This document shows, one piece after another, positions 45,068-56,203 of a stretch of DNA of 64,000 nt. The notes under the pieces were generated by a model. The model ran no database searches, was not told the origin of the DNA, and saw nothing but the letters and a program-made list of their open reading frames with translations. Origin of the DNA: Semisulcospira habei (lineage: Eukaryota > Mollusca > Gastropoda > Semisulcospiridae). The translations under genes were made by a program, and so were the position numbers. Positions within the stretch are counted from its first letter, which is position 1. Each line of letters starts with the position of its first letter. The stretch covers positions 122,356,375 to 122,420,374 of the forward strand of contig BTPG01000007.1 in assembly GCA_036245525.1 (NCBI GenBank). The letters run 5' to 3'.

Positions 45068-45340
45068 CAGGATATTTTCGAGTGCACTTGTGCTGGCAGT
45101 AGTCCAGTTTCTGAAAATATAATAACAAACAACACGCATTAGCGGAGATTTCTGGAGTCGCGCCACCACAACCGGAAGTTAGAATATACATGTAATTACA
45201 TGTTATTAATTAATCATAGAATAGCAAGCAAGAACATCTTCACCTTAAAATTGAATAAATAAATGACATTTACAGCATGCTCAATTATGCTACTTCGTGT
45301 AAATGTAGTATGAAAATAATTACAATTCTGTTGACTAGTT

Positions 45341-45554
45341 TTAACTCATTCAGCTCCGACACACCACAGCAAGACATGGATCGAGCATGATAGTTCAAAG
45401 GTGATACCAGAATAGCTTGGCGCACATAGACGCCAAGCTATTCTGGTACCACCCTTAAACTAACATGCTCGATCTGTCTTTAGAATTGTAATACAGTCCT
45501 TCAGATGGCAACTTCAAAATTTGGGAATTTCGGTCCTGGGGCAGAATGTGTTAA
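45341..45554. mobile_element. TTAA palindromic element, family A
   Basis: Complete ends (TTAACTCATTCAGCTCC, GAATGTGTTAA). Hairpin tip altered to GCGCACATAGACGC; ATACCAG mirrored by CTGGTAC. Confidence 0.83.
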
Positions 45555-45865
45555 TAAATGAAACTTCCGTAAGAGGAGTTGAGAGACACAAAGCGGTCTA
45601 TTGACTCCTATTGTCTAGCGCCCATGAAAACTGTCTTTTGTAGCATTCCAGATTGACCACCCACCACCCATGGATACGAAGAACACGGAAAGACAGTAAA
45701 AACCAATGTTAGACTGCGCCGTAGACCACTAACATTCGAACACATCATGCAAACGACCTCCTAACATTAACTTACCCGTACAGTGATCGGCATACGTATA
45801 CGATCTAGCCAGTACAATCGCTCTTTCGTCACTGAATCCGCTTGCACCTATTAAAATGGCTTTGT

Positions 45866-46069
45866 ATAACCCTTTTATTGAAAAATCAACTTCCATCCAA
45901 CCGCAAGAGGAACAGATCCTCATAAGCTCCCGCAGTTGCGGGGGCTCATGAGGATCTATGCCTCTTGATGACACCGCTTTGTATCCATGTTTCTTTGACG
46001 TCTGGAGATCTTTGGTGATTTTTCAATTGACAGAAAATAGTCTGCCTTCACTGGCAATGAGGGGTTTAA
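45866..46069. mobile_element. TTAA element, family C
   Basis: Left end TATAACCCTTTTA, right end CTGGCAATGAGGGGTTTAA. The hairpin GCAAGAGG-CAGATCCTCAT...GGGGGCTCATGAGGATC is nearly perfect. Shares its right TTAA with the next element. Confidence 0.78.
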
Positions 46070-46278
46070 CTCATTCAACCCGCGCACGTATTTCCCAAAT
46101 TTTGAAGGCGTCGTCTAACGAATGTGGATATTTTATAGGAGATGGATCGACCATGATAATTCAAGGGTAGTGCCAGATTAGCTTGGCGCCGACAGGCGCC
46201 CAGCTAATCTGGCACTACCCTTGAATTATCATGGTCGACCCGTCTCCTGCTGCGGAGCGTCACGGCTGAATGGGTTAA
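46066..46278. mobile_element. TTAA palindromic element, family A
   Basis: Complete TTAACTCATTCAACCC to GGCTGAATGGGTTAA; hairpin ATTAGCTTGGCGCC-GACA-GGCGCCCAGCTAAT with one mismatch. Confidence 0.85.
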
Positions 46279-46607
46279 ACAGATAACGTAAAGAACAAAT
46301 TGTTTGCAATTTAGGAGATCAGTGATACAAATTAATTTTGCTTTTCATGTGTCTCTGAACTCGAAATGGCGCTACTCACCGAGATGCAAATGCGGGTGGA
46401 GAAAACCAAACTGTAACTGTCGATATCAAAGTGTTATGTTGAAATACTCGCAACATCATAATAAACATAAACGGAAAGTACTTATCCCCGTCTATTATAG
46501 TGACACATGCTATGACATCAGCAAATCTGCTGATAGATCATCCATGAACGTTTTATTTATCCGTTGCTCCCGTCACTACCTGGCACCACCCCAAGCAGCA
46601 AAATGTG

Positions 46608-46692
46608 TTCTTTCTTGGACAACAACGACCCCCAGTGAGCCCGCGCAGTCACAGTGCGCTGGCCCTCTGCGGCCGTCGTGGGCCCCACGACT
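46608..46692. repeat. GC-rich palindromic element, family D
   Basis: Imperfect palindrome with GAGCCCGCGCA and TGCGCTGGCCC near the centre; orthologous to 58773-58841. Confidence 0.6.
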
Positions 46693-46714
46693 TTTGCACA
46701 CTGGGGCGGGTCTC

Positions 46715-46834
46715 ACAGCTATTTCTGACACCACCCTTCAACTATCATGGTCGATCTGTCTTCAGAACTGTGAAGCAGACCTCAACGGTTATCTATATAA
46801 TTAACAATGTCATCCTCGGGATGTGGTGAGTTAA
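46715..46834. mobile_element. TTAA element, family A, left half lost
   Basis: Only the right arm (ACACCACCCTTCAACTATCA), GGTCGATCTGTCTTCAGAAC and the right GTGAGTTAA end remain; the full counterpart is at 59.24-59.46 kb. Confidence 0.68.
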
Positions 46835-47107
46835 ATGCGCACAGTTAGTTATTTGGGTTTAACGCCGAGCAGGCGACTAAGGCCATCTCACGGCGGTTAA
46901 ATGCGCGCAGGTAAGAACAGTTAAAACAAAGGATAGACTAATAAAGACTTGACTTGAGTTGACTGGCCAGAAAGCCGCTGGTCCTTGATCCGACGTTGGC
47001 CGCAGGTAGCTGTGCATGGGTCTGCTGCAGCTGGCCTAGGCCCGATGCTTGCCAGTGTTTGCTGATTGCGTATCGCTTGCCCTCAGCCTGTGATAACTAA
47101 GAAATCA

Positions 47108-47324
47108 TTAACCCCTTCCCTGCCACAGTACGTACATTTTTTGTTTTTGAAATCTTTGTTCATTCAATGACCAAAAGCCAAAACCGCCCAAGAAACATGG
47201 ATACAAACATTTATCAGCAAGAGGCATAGATCTTCATGAGCCCCCGCAATAGCGGGGGCTCATGAGGATCTATGCTTCTTGCAGTTGGATCGTGTTCACT
47301 TATCCTCGGCAATGAAGGGGTTAA
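47108..47324. mobile_element. TTAA element, family C, with empty site in the paralogous flank
   Basis: Complete TTAACCCCTTCCCTGCC to AATGAAGGGGTTAA with a perfect GCCCCCGC-AATA-GCGGGGGC core. The paralogous position at 59668-59671 has a single TTAA and no element. Confidence 0.92.
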
Positions 47325-47754
47325 AGTGATCTACTCCAGGCTGGAAATAAATGTTCTTAAATGTTATAAGTGTTCTGAAATTGTCTTTAAATGTTCTCCT
47401 TTGTAAATGTTCTTAGGATGTCTGACAATAAAGCTGGAGACAAAGTGTAACTTTAATTTATGAATTCTGACTGTCGCAAAATGTAAGACGTGTTTGCTCT
47501 TCTTCTCCTTTGTGGGCAGGAGAGTTCCATTCCGTCACGCTCAAAAGGCTTTGGAAAACCTCTGGTACGTGTGTTCTACACATTCCTTGTGGAAAGAAGG
47601 GTATAAAAGTGTTAGCTGAGGCAAGACAACATTGACTGGCGAAATTTTAGTGGAGAAATTTTACAACCAAAGCCCGCCATAGAGCAGATCACTTTAGCTC
47701 ATTACATCCTGAGGACGACATGTTCAGTTTCTGTAGATGTCCTTAGAGGTCTAC

Positions 47755-47755
<1 letters not shown>

Positions 47756-47809
<54 letters not shown>

Positions 47810-48120
47810 ATAGTTCTTGTATAGCGCTGTTCTCCAGGAAAACACTGGACTCACTGCGCATGCACAACAGCACACCCTCTCTCCCAGACACACGCATCAT
47901 CATCATCTCTTCATTTTAATGTCCCTCTGGCACTATAAGTGATCGGGGACTATAGAGACACACGCACGATTATACACTACTTTAAACCACCCCATCTCTT
48001 CCCAACACTATACATTCACTTCCTCTAGGATCAGAATAAAAGGCAGTCAACAGTTAGCTAAAGATGAGCTAAGTGTTAAATGCCCGACAGAAAAGAAAAG
48101 TCTTTAAGTGAGCTTTGAAC
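47756..48120 (-). mobile_element. LINE 3' end with (ATT)n tail, absent from paralogous flank
   Basis: The minus strand reads KAHLKTFLFCRAFNT then stop, the end of a CR1/Jockey-group RT. A 3' UTR follows that closes GCGCTATACAAGAACTATGT and (ATT)n. The right-hand duplicate goes straight through the equivalent point near 60145. Confidence 0.75.
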
Positions 48121-48121
48121 T

Positions 48122-48238
48122 GTGACATCACAGTTCTGCAAACAGATCGACCATGATAGTTCAAAGGTGGTGTCAGAAGAGCTATTTTTACACCATCTTT
48201 GGACTATCATCGTCGATCCACATCCTGTCGCAGCATGT
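48122..48238. mobile_element. TTAA element, family A, ends lost
   Basis: Palindrome with GATCGACCATGATAGTTCAA and TGGACTATCATCGTCGATC; tip deleted. Counterpart at 60.13-60.29 kb is better preserved. Confidence 0.65.
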
Positions 48239-48251
48239 AAGATTTTTGTTG

Positions 48252-48283
<32 letters not shown>

Positions 48284-48294
48284 GTTTTGGGGTT

Positions 48295-48327
<33 letters not shown>

Positions 48328-48662
48328 TTTTTGCTGGGGAGTTAAAATGTACTGTGTCAAACCTATAGTATGAGTCGCAGGCGTGTTTGCATTTGTTTGC
48401 TAACCAGCCTAAACCGCATACGGGCAGCACACGAGTATATGATAAAGGTTTAGAGAAGGAAAAGAAACGTGAGTCCTCGCACAGGTATCAGTTACGAATG
48501 TGACATGCGACAAGTACGCTATGTCACACGATAACATTTGTTAGCAAGCCAGCGAATACTCCTGCGTACACAAGCGGTTTCAACAGCTCTGCTTCAGTTT
48601 TTGTCGTCATAGATTGTGTTTGCATGGACTCTCAACTAAGGTAACTTATATTACCATAGACT

Positions 48663-48790
48663 AGGGCATAAATCTGCCACGTAACTAATTTCATCTGCAA
48701 GAGGCGCAGATTCTCACGAGCCCCTGCGAATGCAGGGGCTCGTGAGAATCTACGCCTCTTGCTGATCTACAACATGTTTGTTGTTTAGAC
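48663..48790. mobile_element. family C hairpin, AGATTCTC variant
   Basis: GCAAGAGGCGCAGATTCTCA and CGAGCCCCTGCG on the left arm are matched exactly by the mirrored right arm. The duplicate at 60.6-60.7 kb carries the same variant. TTAA ends not identified. Confidence 0.7.
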
Positions 48791-49134
48791 GTAGCTTGCC
48801 GTGCCGTGTGAAGAGAATGCCTGTATACGAAAATGTGCACGCCCCATGCACCTAACTTGTACTTGTAAGTAATTTTGCTGTGGTGGGCTCAGCTCTGTCT
48901 GATTCTATCGTAGATGTATGCGGCGAATGGACAGTTTAGACAAATGCTTTAACCCCGTCACTGTCAAAACACAACTAACATAACCCAGAGTGCGACAGAC
49001 CGCGAGGACTGAAGAAGATTTTTTGCCTTCAAGCTAGCCGAATATACTGGGACACATATAGTATGAAAAGTGACCTTTCAGTGACCCCAAACCTCGCTTT
49101 CCCGCCACATGTAAACAAAAGCCTTGTGCGGCAC

Positions 49135-49440
49135 CTAAATAATGTACACATTTGCATTAATGCGTTTTGTTTCCTCTGCGGCACTTAAATAATGTACACA
49201 TTTGCAGTAATGAGTTTTGTTTCCTCTGCGACAAATAAATATTGTACACATTTGCAGTAATGCGTTTTGTTTTCTCTGCGGCAACAAAATAATGTACACA
49301 TTCGCCCGCAATGCGGTTTGTTTCCTGTGCGGCAACTAAATACTGCACACATTTGCCGTAATGTGTTTTGTTTCCTCTGGAGCAAAATAGTAATGTACAC
49401 ATTTGCAGTATTGCGTTTTGTTTCCTCTGAAAAGGGAGGA
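49135..49440. repeat. 60-bp minisatellite, about five units
   Basis: Units AAATAATGTACACATTTGCA, GTAATGCGTTTTGTTTCCTC and TGCGGCAA repeat at exactly 60 bases. The period is a multiple of three, so open frames run through it on the minus strand (repeating CVHYL, EETKR). I regard them as fortuitous. Confidence 0.88.
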
Positions 49441-49769
49441 CTGGGTTCACTGACACTGAGAGTTCAGTTTTCCCATGTACCTGTGTTGGTATGTTCGGCG
49501 CGCTTTACTCTCTGGTCTCGTTCATGCTCGCGTGCTTTATGTCAGACGTGACGTTTTGGCTGTGAACGAAATGATTTTCAGAAAATTCTTCATATCACAG
49601 GCGTAAGCGTGTTTAATTAGGGGTAAAACTGAAGTTCTGAAATTTCTTTCACTCTTTATATTTTTCTGTTGACTATACACAGACATCCCCAATGCAAGCG
49701 AAAATAATTGATGAAATATAAAAATGCTAGAAATGCACATGCATATTACACGCTCATTACCTCATAATA

Positions 49770-49854
49770 TATACTGAAGAGCAAAAGAAATGCGACATTT
49801 CTAAAATCATCGGTGATTCCAAAAATGTCGCATTTCTTTTGCTCGTCAGTATAC
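49770..49854. mobile_element. 85-bp palindromic Tc1/mariner-like element
   Basis: TATACTGAAGAGCAAAAGAA and TTCTTTTGCTCGTCAGTATA form near-perfect inverted ends with TA at both edges, around an ATCATCGGTGAT centre. Confidence 0.7.
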
Positions 49855-50115
49855 ATGCCATGCAAAATAAATATTGTACGAGCGGCGGCTTAACTCAGAA
49901 TGGCGCCACTTATCACGATAGTACGAATTCCGGCAGACAAACGTAACTAGAAGTAGGTCTACACGTGTACAGTATCGCGTTACTATGATTACAACAGCGC
50001 AATAAATAGCAACCGAAAGTACTGACCCAATAATGCATTCATTTATTCATGACAACTGATTTTGTCAGCAAACATTTTGTTGATAAGTAAGACATCAGCA
50101 CAGTCAGGTAGGATT
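49855..50115. repeat. orphan TRIM-unit flank
   Basis: TGCCATGCAAA-A-ATATTGT, GAATGGCGCCA, ATTACAACAGCG-AATAAAT, GCAACCGAAAGTACTGA and CATTCATTTATTC match sequences just upstream of TRIM copy 2 (29.86 and 30.5-30.7 kb) and of the other copies, but no TRIM frame lies next to it. Confidence 0.6.
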
Positions 50116-50120
50116 TTTTT

Positions 50121-50330
50121 TTAACCCATCCAGCCCTGACGCACTACAGCAGGAGATGGGTCGCCCATGATAATTCAAGGGCAGTACCAGATTAGCTTGG
50201 CGCCGACAGGCGCCTAGCTAATCGGGCACTACCCTTGAATTATCATTGTCGATCCATCTCCCGCAGCTGGTGCATAGTCGTTAGATGACGCCTCCAAAAT
50301 TTGGGAAATACGTGCGTCGGTGTGAATGAT
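50121..50330. mobile_element. TTAA palindromic element, family A (CAG subtype)
   Basis: Left TTAACCCATCCAGCCC; right end GTGTGAATGATCGG has lost TTAA. Hairpin intact with two mismatches. Confidence 0.8.
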
Positions 50331-50451
50331 CGGATGCAGTGTTCAATACTCCTCGGGAAATCCATACTACAAACGGTCAGCTACGAATTATGCGCCAGAA
50401 TTATTTGAAGTCTGAAACCCTAGTCAACTTTGGATCAACTGCGACTACGGC

Positions 50452-50672
50452 TTAACCCCTTAACTGGCAGTGCCAGGCGAACGCTATCCAATTACAAGAG
50501 ACATAAATCTTTATGAATCCCCGCAGTCGCGGGGGCTCATTAGGATTGATGTCTCTTGTTAGTCTATGTTTTTCGTGTCTATTTTGGTCCCGGTTAGTTG
50601 GCACGCTTTACGCGAATGTCGATGAGTGGTTTCAGACGCGAAATTCGTGATCACTGGCAGCGAAGTGGTTAA
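50452..50672. mobile_element. TTAA element, family C
   Basis: TTAACCCCTTAACTGGCAGT to GAAGTGGTTAA; core CCCCGCAGTCGCGGGG; arms AAGAGACATAAATC and GATTGATGTCTCTT. Confidence 0.8.
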
Positions 50673-50744
50673 GCGAGCTTGGCAGTACTACTTACAGTCG
50701 GCTTCGAATTATCCGAATTACTGAAGTCGGAGTTCAGATAAACC

Positions 50745-50875
<131 letters not shown>

Positions 50876-51770
50876 CTGACTGACTGAAACTTTATTTATC
50901 AAGGATTGAGATATTAGGCGCACAGGCCTTTCTTCCAATCTGTCCTTGCTACATCTACTGACATACTATCTTGGCTTGACTTCACGAACGAAGATTTTAT
51001 AGGAGTTGCCCACGACGTCTGCAGGCTTGTTCGTGGCTGCGGAGGCTAATCCGAGACAGGCAGGTTCGACCGCAGTGGCTGCAGGGGAAGGTATGGCCAG
51101 GGTTCTGAGCTGCGGCATCTCTGTTTTTTCTCCTGAGCCGCTTGTCCTTAAGGCTAGCTCTGTGAGAGTCCTCAAAGGAGACAGCTGCCTTGTAAATGGT
51201 GGAGCGCCAGGTGTCACGGTCCGCAGCAAGCGAAGACCACTGGTGGTGGTCGATTTGGCAGGCACTAAGTGACTTCTTGAGACAGTCTTTGTATCTCTTC
51301 TTTGGTGCCCCTCTGTCACGGTGTCCAGTAGCAAGCTCGCCGAACAGGGTGATCTTTGGTAGGCGATGATCCTCCATCCTGGAGACATGCCCCGCCCAGC
51401 GGAGCTGTGTCCGCAGCAGCAAAGCCTCGATGCTCACAGTTTCAGCCTGTTCAAGGACCTCGACGTTGGTGACATAGTCACTCCAGTGAATGCCCAGGAT
51501 GGTACGCAGGCAGCGCTGGTGGAAGCGTTCGAGGAGTCGTAGTTGGCTGCGGTAGAGGGCCCAGGACTCGGAACCGTACAGCAGGGTGGTGAGGACGACA
51601 GCTCTGTACACGCTGATCTTGGTGCCTGTTTTCAGCTGTTGATTGTGCCACACCCGCTTGAAAAGTCGCCCGAAAGCGCTGTTCGCTTTTGCTAGGTGTG
51701 CTTTTTTACTGACATACAATAACAGGGAAAGCTACATTACACTCACAAACAACATCGAAAGTAATGCGAA
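50876..51770 (-). mobile_element. LINE 3' part: RT C-terminus with zinc finger, and tail
   Basis: The minus-strand frame 51719-50997 (240 residues) has VVLTTLLYGSESWALYRSQL, ERFHQRCLRTILGIHW, LRWAGHVSRM, APKKRYKDCLKKSL and a C-terminal C2H2-like finger CSHCGRTC...LRSHEQAC. That arrangement is found at the end of several non-LTR retrotransposon ORF2 proteins; the clade is not fixed. The catalytic RT is missing. The 3' UTR ends GATAAATAAAGTTTCAGTCA then the GA/TC tract. The coding part is bracketed by an 11-base direct repeat GTATGTCAGTA; outside it, sequence at 51720-51770 matches 54905-54950. Confidence 0.78.
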
Positions 51771-51864
51771 TTACAACAACACAACAAACAGCAACAATGA
51801 TTTAACAAAACACACAGGTACCCATACGAAAAATGTATGCACGTGTCATAATCACCGTTTGCGG

Positions 51865-51865
<1 letters not shown>

Positions 51866-51898
<33 letters not shown>
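51866..51898. repeat. (GA)n microsatellite
   Basis: Abuts the (GAT)n end of the next LINE tail. Confidence 0.95.
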
Positions 51899-52565
<667 letters not shown>

Positions 52566-52568
52566 ATA

Positions 52569-52598
52569 AGAGAGAGAGAGAGAGAGATGGAGGGAGGG

Positions 52599-52657
<59 letters not shown>

Positions 52658-52688
52658 GAGAGGGAGGGAGGGAGGGAGCGAGAGAGCG

Positions 52689-52777
<89 letters not shown>
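52569..52777. repeat. interrupted (GA)n microsatellite
   Basis: GA run broken by GGAGGGAGGG and GAGCGAGCGA segments. Confidence 0.95.
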
Positions 52778-52781
<4 letters not shown>

Positions 52782-52975
52782 AATAAACAAAGACCTGGGA
52801 TTCTATTTTCGCTCGCATACTCTTTGGAGAAAAAAAATGAAAAGCGTCTCCACCACTCGTCTTTACAGTTTCGAAATTTGTTATGAATTTTCACAGATTT
52901 TGCAGGAGACACCTCAACTAGCAAAGAACCACCACGTTAGTGTTCCAACGAACAGGAGTTGTGTCCAGGGGCGGA

Positions 52976-53182
52976 TCAGTTACCTCGGAGGGCAAGGGGG
53001 CGCAACGTTTTTGTTTGTTCGGGGGGGGGGGGGCAGTGGGGGAATCCGAACTCCCCAAAAAGGAACTTTGTTATAGCAGTTTAAAGAATTTGGATCGGAG
53101 GTGGGGGGGGGGAGGGTGCGGTGTGGGGGCCCGGAACCCCTGGACACCCCCCCCCCCCCCCTCGCCTCATCGACTGCCCCTG
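52976..53182. mobile_element. candidate hAT-like MITE
   Basis: Ends CAGGGGCGGATCAG and CGACTGCCCCTG are inverted for about 9 bases; the interior has poly-G and poly-C stretches. A clean 8-bp target duplication was not found. Confidence 0.5.
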
Positions 53183-53419
53183 GTGTTTAAGGGTTGCATA
53201 TTGCATATGCTTTGCTTGAGGGTTGTTTATATGGGCCACGGAAACATCGGTATGGTACACACAGGCTGAGGTAGACTAACTCCTTCGAGGCAACGGCATT
53301 CGTACCTTCATCCGCGTACCCGGAAGCCACTAGTCTCGAATGAGTATTGAAGTAGCGTTTCTTTCTTTTGCCATGAAGTCTTTTTCACAGTTAACAGAAA
53401 AATAAATATTCTACATAGA

Positions 53420-53595
53420 GTTACATCGCACAGATCATCATGAGCCCCCGCGACAGCTGGGGCTCATGAGGATCTATGCCTCTTGCTGAGACGACTTTGT
53501 GCCCCTGTTCTTTGGACAGTTGTGGCTTTTGGTCGTTCAGTGAACACAGATTAAAAAAAAAAAATGTACGTCCGATAACAGGGAAGGGCTTTAGG
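53420..53595. mobile_element. TTAA element, family C, left end lost
   Basis: Hairpin CATCATGAGCCCCCGCGACAG...GGGGCTCATGAGGATC and the right block ending GGGAAGGGCTTTA; TTAA decayed. Confidence 0.65.
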
Positions 53596-53693
53596 CAATT
53601 TTCCTTACTTCAGTCTGTGGTACGTATTTTTGCAGCTTATAAGTTAAAAGTTAACATATGTGTAAGATAATAAATACCGACAACACACACGCA

Positions 53694-53694
53694 C

Positions 53695-53755
<61 letters not shown>

Positions 53756-53959
53756 TACACACACACACACACACACATACACGCACACATACACTCACAC
53801 ACGCACACACACACATACACGCACACATACACACATACACGCACACGCACACACACACATACAAACGCACACGCACACACACACACATACACACCCACAC
53901 ACATACACACACGTACACGCACACATACACACACACACACACACATACACACACACCAT

Positions 53960-53990
<31 letters not shown>

Positions 53991-54002
53991 ACGCACACAC
54001 TA
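53694..54002. repeat. compound (CA)n array
   Basis: About 300 bases of CA with ACGCAC and ACATAC interruptions. Confidence 0.95.
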
Positions 54003-54252
54003 ACACGTTTCTACCTGTAATTTGATTATTCGTCTTTGAGCCATAAGGGGCAAAATCACAGACGGAAAATATAGACTGATTGTAGAGCCAGGTGCATGTT
54101 GTTTACTTACACTCATTTTATTTCATTATACTCATAATAAGTTGTATATAAGCCGTAAGGTCCGACATCACAGACCTGCACACTACACACTAAAATACGG
54201 ATTGCTGAGCATGCGCATGCGTATTTAAGTTATCAAAAGTACATCTGAACTA

Positions 54253-54335
54253 TTAAACCCCTTCACTGCGGAGAAAAAGGTGAACGCGCTCTAACGCAAG
54301 AGACACAGATCCTCATGAGCCCCCGCGAAAGGAAA
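54253..54335. mobile_element. TTAA element, family C, truncated
   Basis: TTAAACCCCTTCACTGCGGAG then CAAGAGACACAGATCCTCAT and GAGCCCCCGCG; cut off before the second arm, near a (TC)n tract. Confidence 0.72.
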
Positions 54336-54355
54336 ATCCCAAACATCTTCATTGA

Positions 54356-54358
<3 letters not shown>

Positions 54359-54431
<73 letters not shown>
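54359..54431. repeat. (TC)n microsatellite
   Basis: Pure TC run. Confidence 0.95.
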
Positions 54432-54437
<6 letters not shown>

Positions 54438-54615
54438 TCAACATCTACAAGTTAATTCCCTAGCTGCGTTTAAAGCAAAACTCTGCAAGCATTTATCTAA
54501 GGCAACGCACATTTAATTATCTCGTGTTGCCTAAACATATATTCTTTTTTATTATTTTAAATTTCTTTTTATGCAATTATTATTTTTTGATCATACCATT
54601 TGCGTTTACGAGCCG

Positions 54616-54840
54616 TTTTTTTTTTTTTTTTTTTTTTTTTTTTTGGGGGGGGGGGGGGGGGTGCTTCCCGTATGGGCCCGGTCGGGGGAGGCAGCGCGGG
54701 TGCACCGTTTATTCGAGCGATGTGCTTAGTATGTCATTTGAGTGAAAGTATCCTTGTGGAGTGCCCCCCCCTCCCCCCCCCACCCCTCTTCCCCCCCCCC
54801 CAGCCCACACCCCTCCCCCCCCCCCTACACCGGTGGGATT
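54616..54840. repeat. poly-T, poly-G and C-rich low-complexity tract
   Basis: A T-run of about 28 bases followed by about 17 G, then C-rich blocks near 54763-54830. Assembly in such tracts may be unreliable. Confidence 0.85.
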
Positions 54841-54904
54841 GTCTGGGGTGGGCTTCTGCAAATGGTGATTATGATACGTGCATACATTTTCGTTTTTTTA
54901 CCTT

Positions 54905-55052
54905 ACTTTCGATGTTGTTTGTGAGTGTAATGTAACTTTGCCTGTTAATTGGTGTCAGTAGATGTAGCAATGACAGATTGGAAGAACGGCCTGTGCGCCT
55001 AATATCTCAATCCTTGATAAATAAAGTTTCAGTCAATCACTCAGTCAGTCAG

Positions 55053-55054
<2 letters not shown>
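54905..55054 (+). mobile_element. LINE tail, coding part absent
   Basis: Matches the flank and tail of the element at 50.88-51.77 kb but goes directly from CTGTTAATTGGTGTCAGTA to GATGTAGCAATGACAG, with no RT segment. Ends in AATAAAGTTTCAGTCAATCA against (TC)n. Confidence 0.72.

Positions 55055-55148
<94 letters not shown>
55055..55148. repeat. (TC)n microsatellite
   Basis: Directly follows the LINE tail. Confidence 0.95.
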
Positions 55149-55149
<1 letters not shown>

Positions 55150-55150
<1 letters not shown>

Positions 55151-56200
55151 GCATCATCATAGTTATACTGATCAGCAAAGAAACGCGAATTTTTCACCAT
55201 AACGTTTTTCTTCGTAAATATGCTTTAATCCCTGTTATTTTGACGTCATTTATTGGAGAATGTTATGAAGAGTGTGTTATGCCGCGTGCAAATAGAATGT
55301 TTAGTCTTAAAAATCGCACATCGATGACTTATGACGTCATCCGTGACACTACCATCACAGGATATTGAAAGTGAAATGGAGAGCATCTGCAGAGGACACA
55401 GCTGAAAGCCAACCAATGTGCAGTGTCACTAGGGTCCGTGTGCATGAAAATCCGGGCGGTATGGTCTTGACCTACTTTTCGTTTGTCAAAGGCACCTAAA
55501 TAATCAACATGACCTACAAACATAAAAAAGTAAAAAAGTTCTTTATTTTTAGGTTAGCGGCCATATTTACCTGATAAATGGATATGTTTTTTCTCTTTGT
55601 CAGTCACTGGAGCATAAAAATGGTTTGAAAGTAATTCACATCAATCAAATAAGATTTATTAAGAAAATGATGTGCACCGGAAGTTCTGATTCTCTAATAA
55701 TTCTTTCAAGTCAAATTTCGTTTGAGGCAGATAATAACATCATAAAGCAATCCACACAACTTGTGTGTTTAAACATATAACAGGAAATTTGCTTCACGGA
55801 GTGTGTCCAGTTTTTGCTTATTTTCACCACTTGTGAAACCCTGTGTCCTCCAAAGTAGCTATGGGCGTAACTCATCCAATTTGTGTATGAAGGTAGCTCA
55901 GTCAGAGGGCTGAACATCTAAAGTAAGCAACAAATAAAATGTTCTTGTTTTGATGTCAGGGTGGCTCTTTGTTTGCGGGTACACTTACAGACACTTTTCG
56001 CGTTTTTAATGGAAGTCAGTATATTACCAAAACTGACGAAATGTAAGCGTTCATAAGCCATTGATGTAGAGCCAGTAATCTGCACACATCCAAAATTTTG
56101 AAAGATGCCTCTCACCATTATCTGCCTTCAAGACTTTGCATTCATCAAAAGCAATAACAAAATATGAGATTAAACGCAACTGATAGTCGACTGTTGCTCC
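55150..56200. other. no gene recognised; one Tc1-like end
   Basis: ATACTGATCAGCAAAGAAAC at about 55166 resembles the end of the 85-bp palindrome at 49.77 kb. The remainder is AT-rich and probably includes the 3' UTR of TRIM copy 4. Confidence 0.4.
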
Positions 56201-56203
56201 AAA

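Larger units (their letters stand above)
46280..49560. repeat. segmental duplication, left copy (upstream of TRIM copy 3)
   Basis: Colinear with about 58430-61400. Shared landmarks are GACATCAGCAAATCTG, CTACCTGGCACCAC, the family D palindrome, GTAAGAACAGTTAAAACAAAGG, GGCCTAGGCCCGAT, GCGTATCGCTTGCC, ATAACATTTGTTAGC, TTCAACAGCTCTGCTTCAGT, the GCAGATTCTCACGAGCCCC hairpin and a 60-bp minisatellite. Differences are insertions of TTAA elements and a LINE in one copy only. Confidence 0.85.

Noticed and set aside
45068..45169. 34-codon N-terminal extension of TRIM copy 3
   Set aside because: It crosses a splice-acceptor-like site shared by all minus-strand copies, which start at the equivalent later ATG.
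49135..49440. Possible CRISPR-like array
   Set aside because: Units are contiguous 60-bp tandem repeats with no distinct spacers, and the DNA is animal nuclear.
49135..49456. Minus-strand repeat peptide over the 60-bp minisatellite
   Set aside because: Frame openness follows from a repeat period divisible by three; no supporting signal, so not called as a gene.
52976..53182. 8-bp hAT target duplication
   Set aside because: The flanking octamers differ; the element is kept only as a low-confidence candidate.
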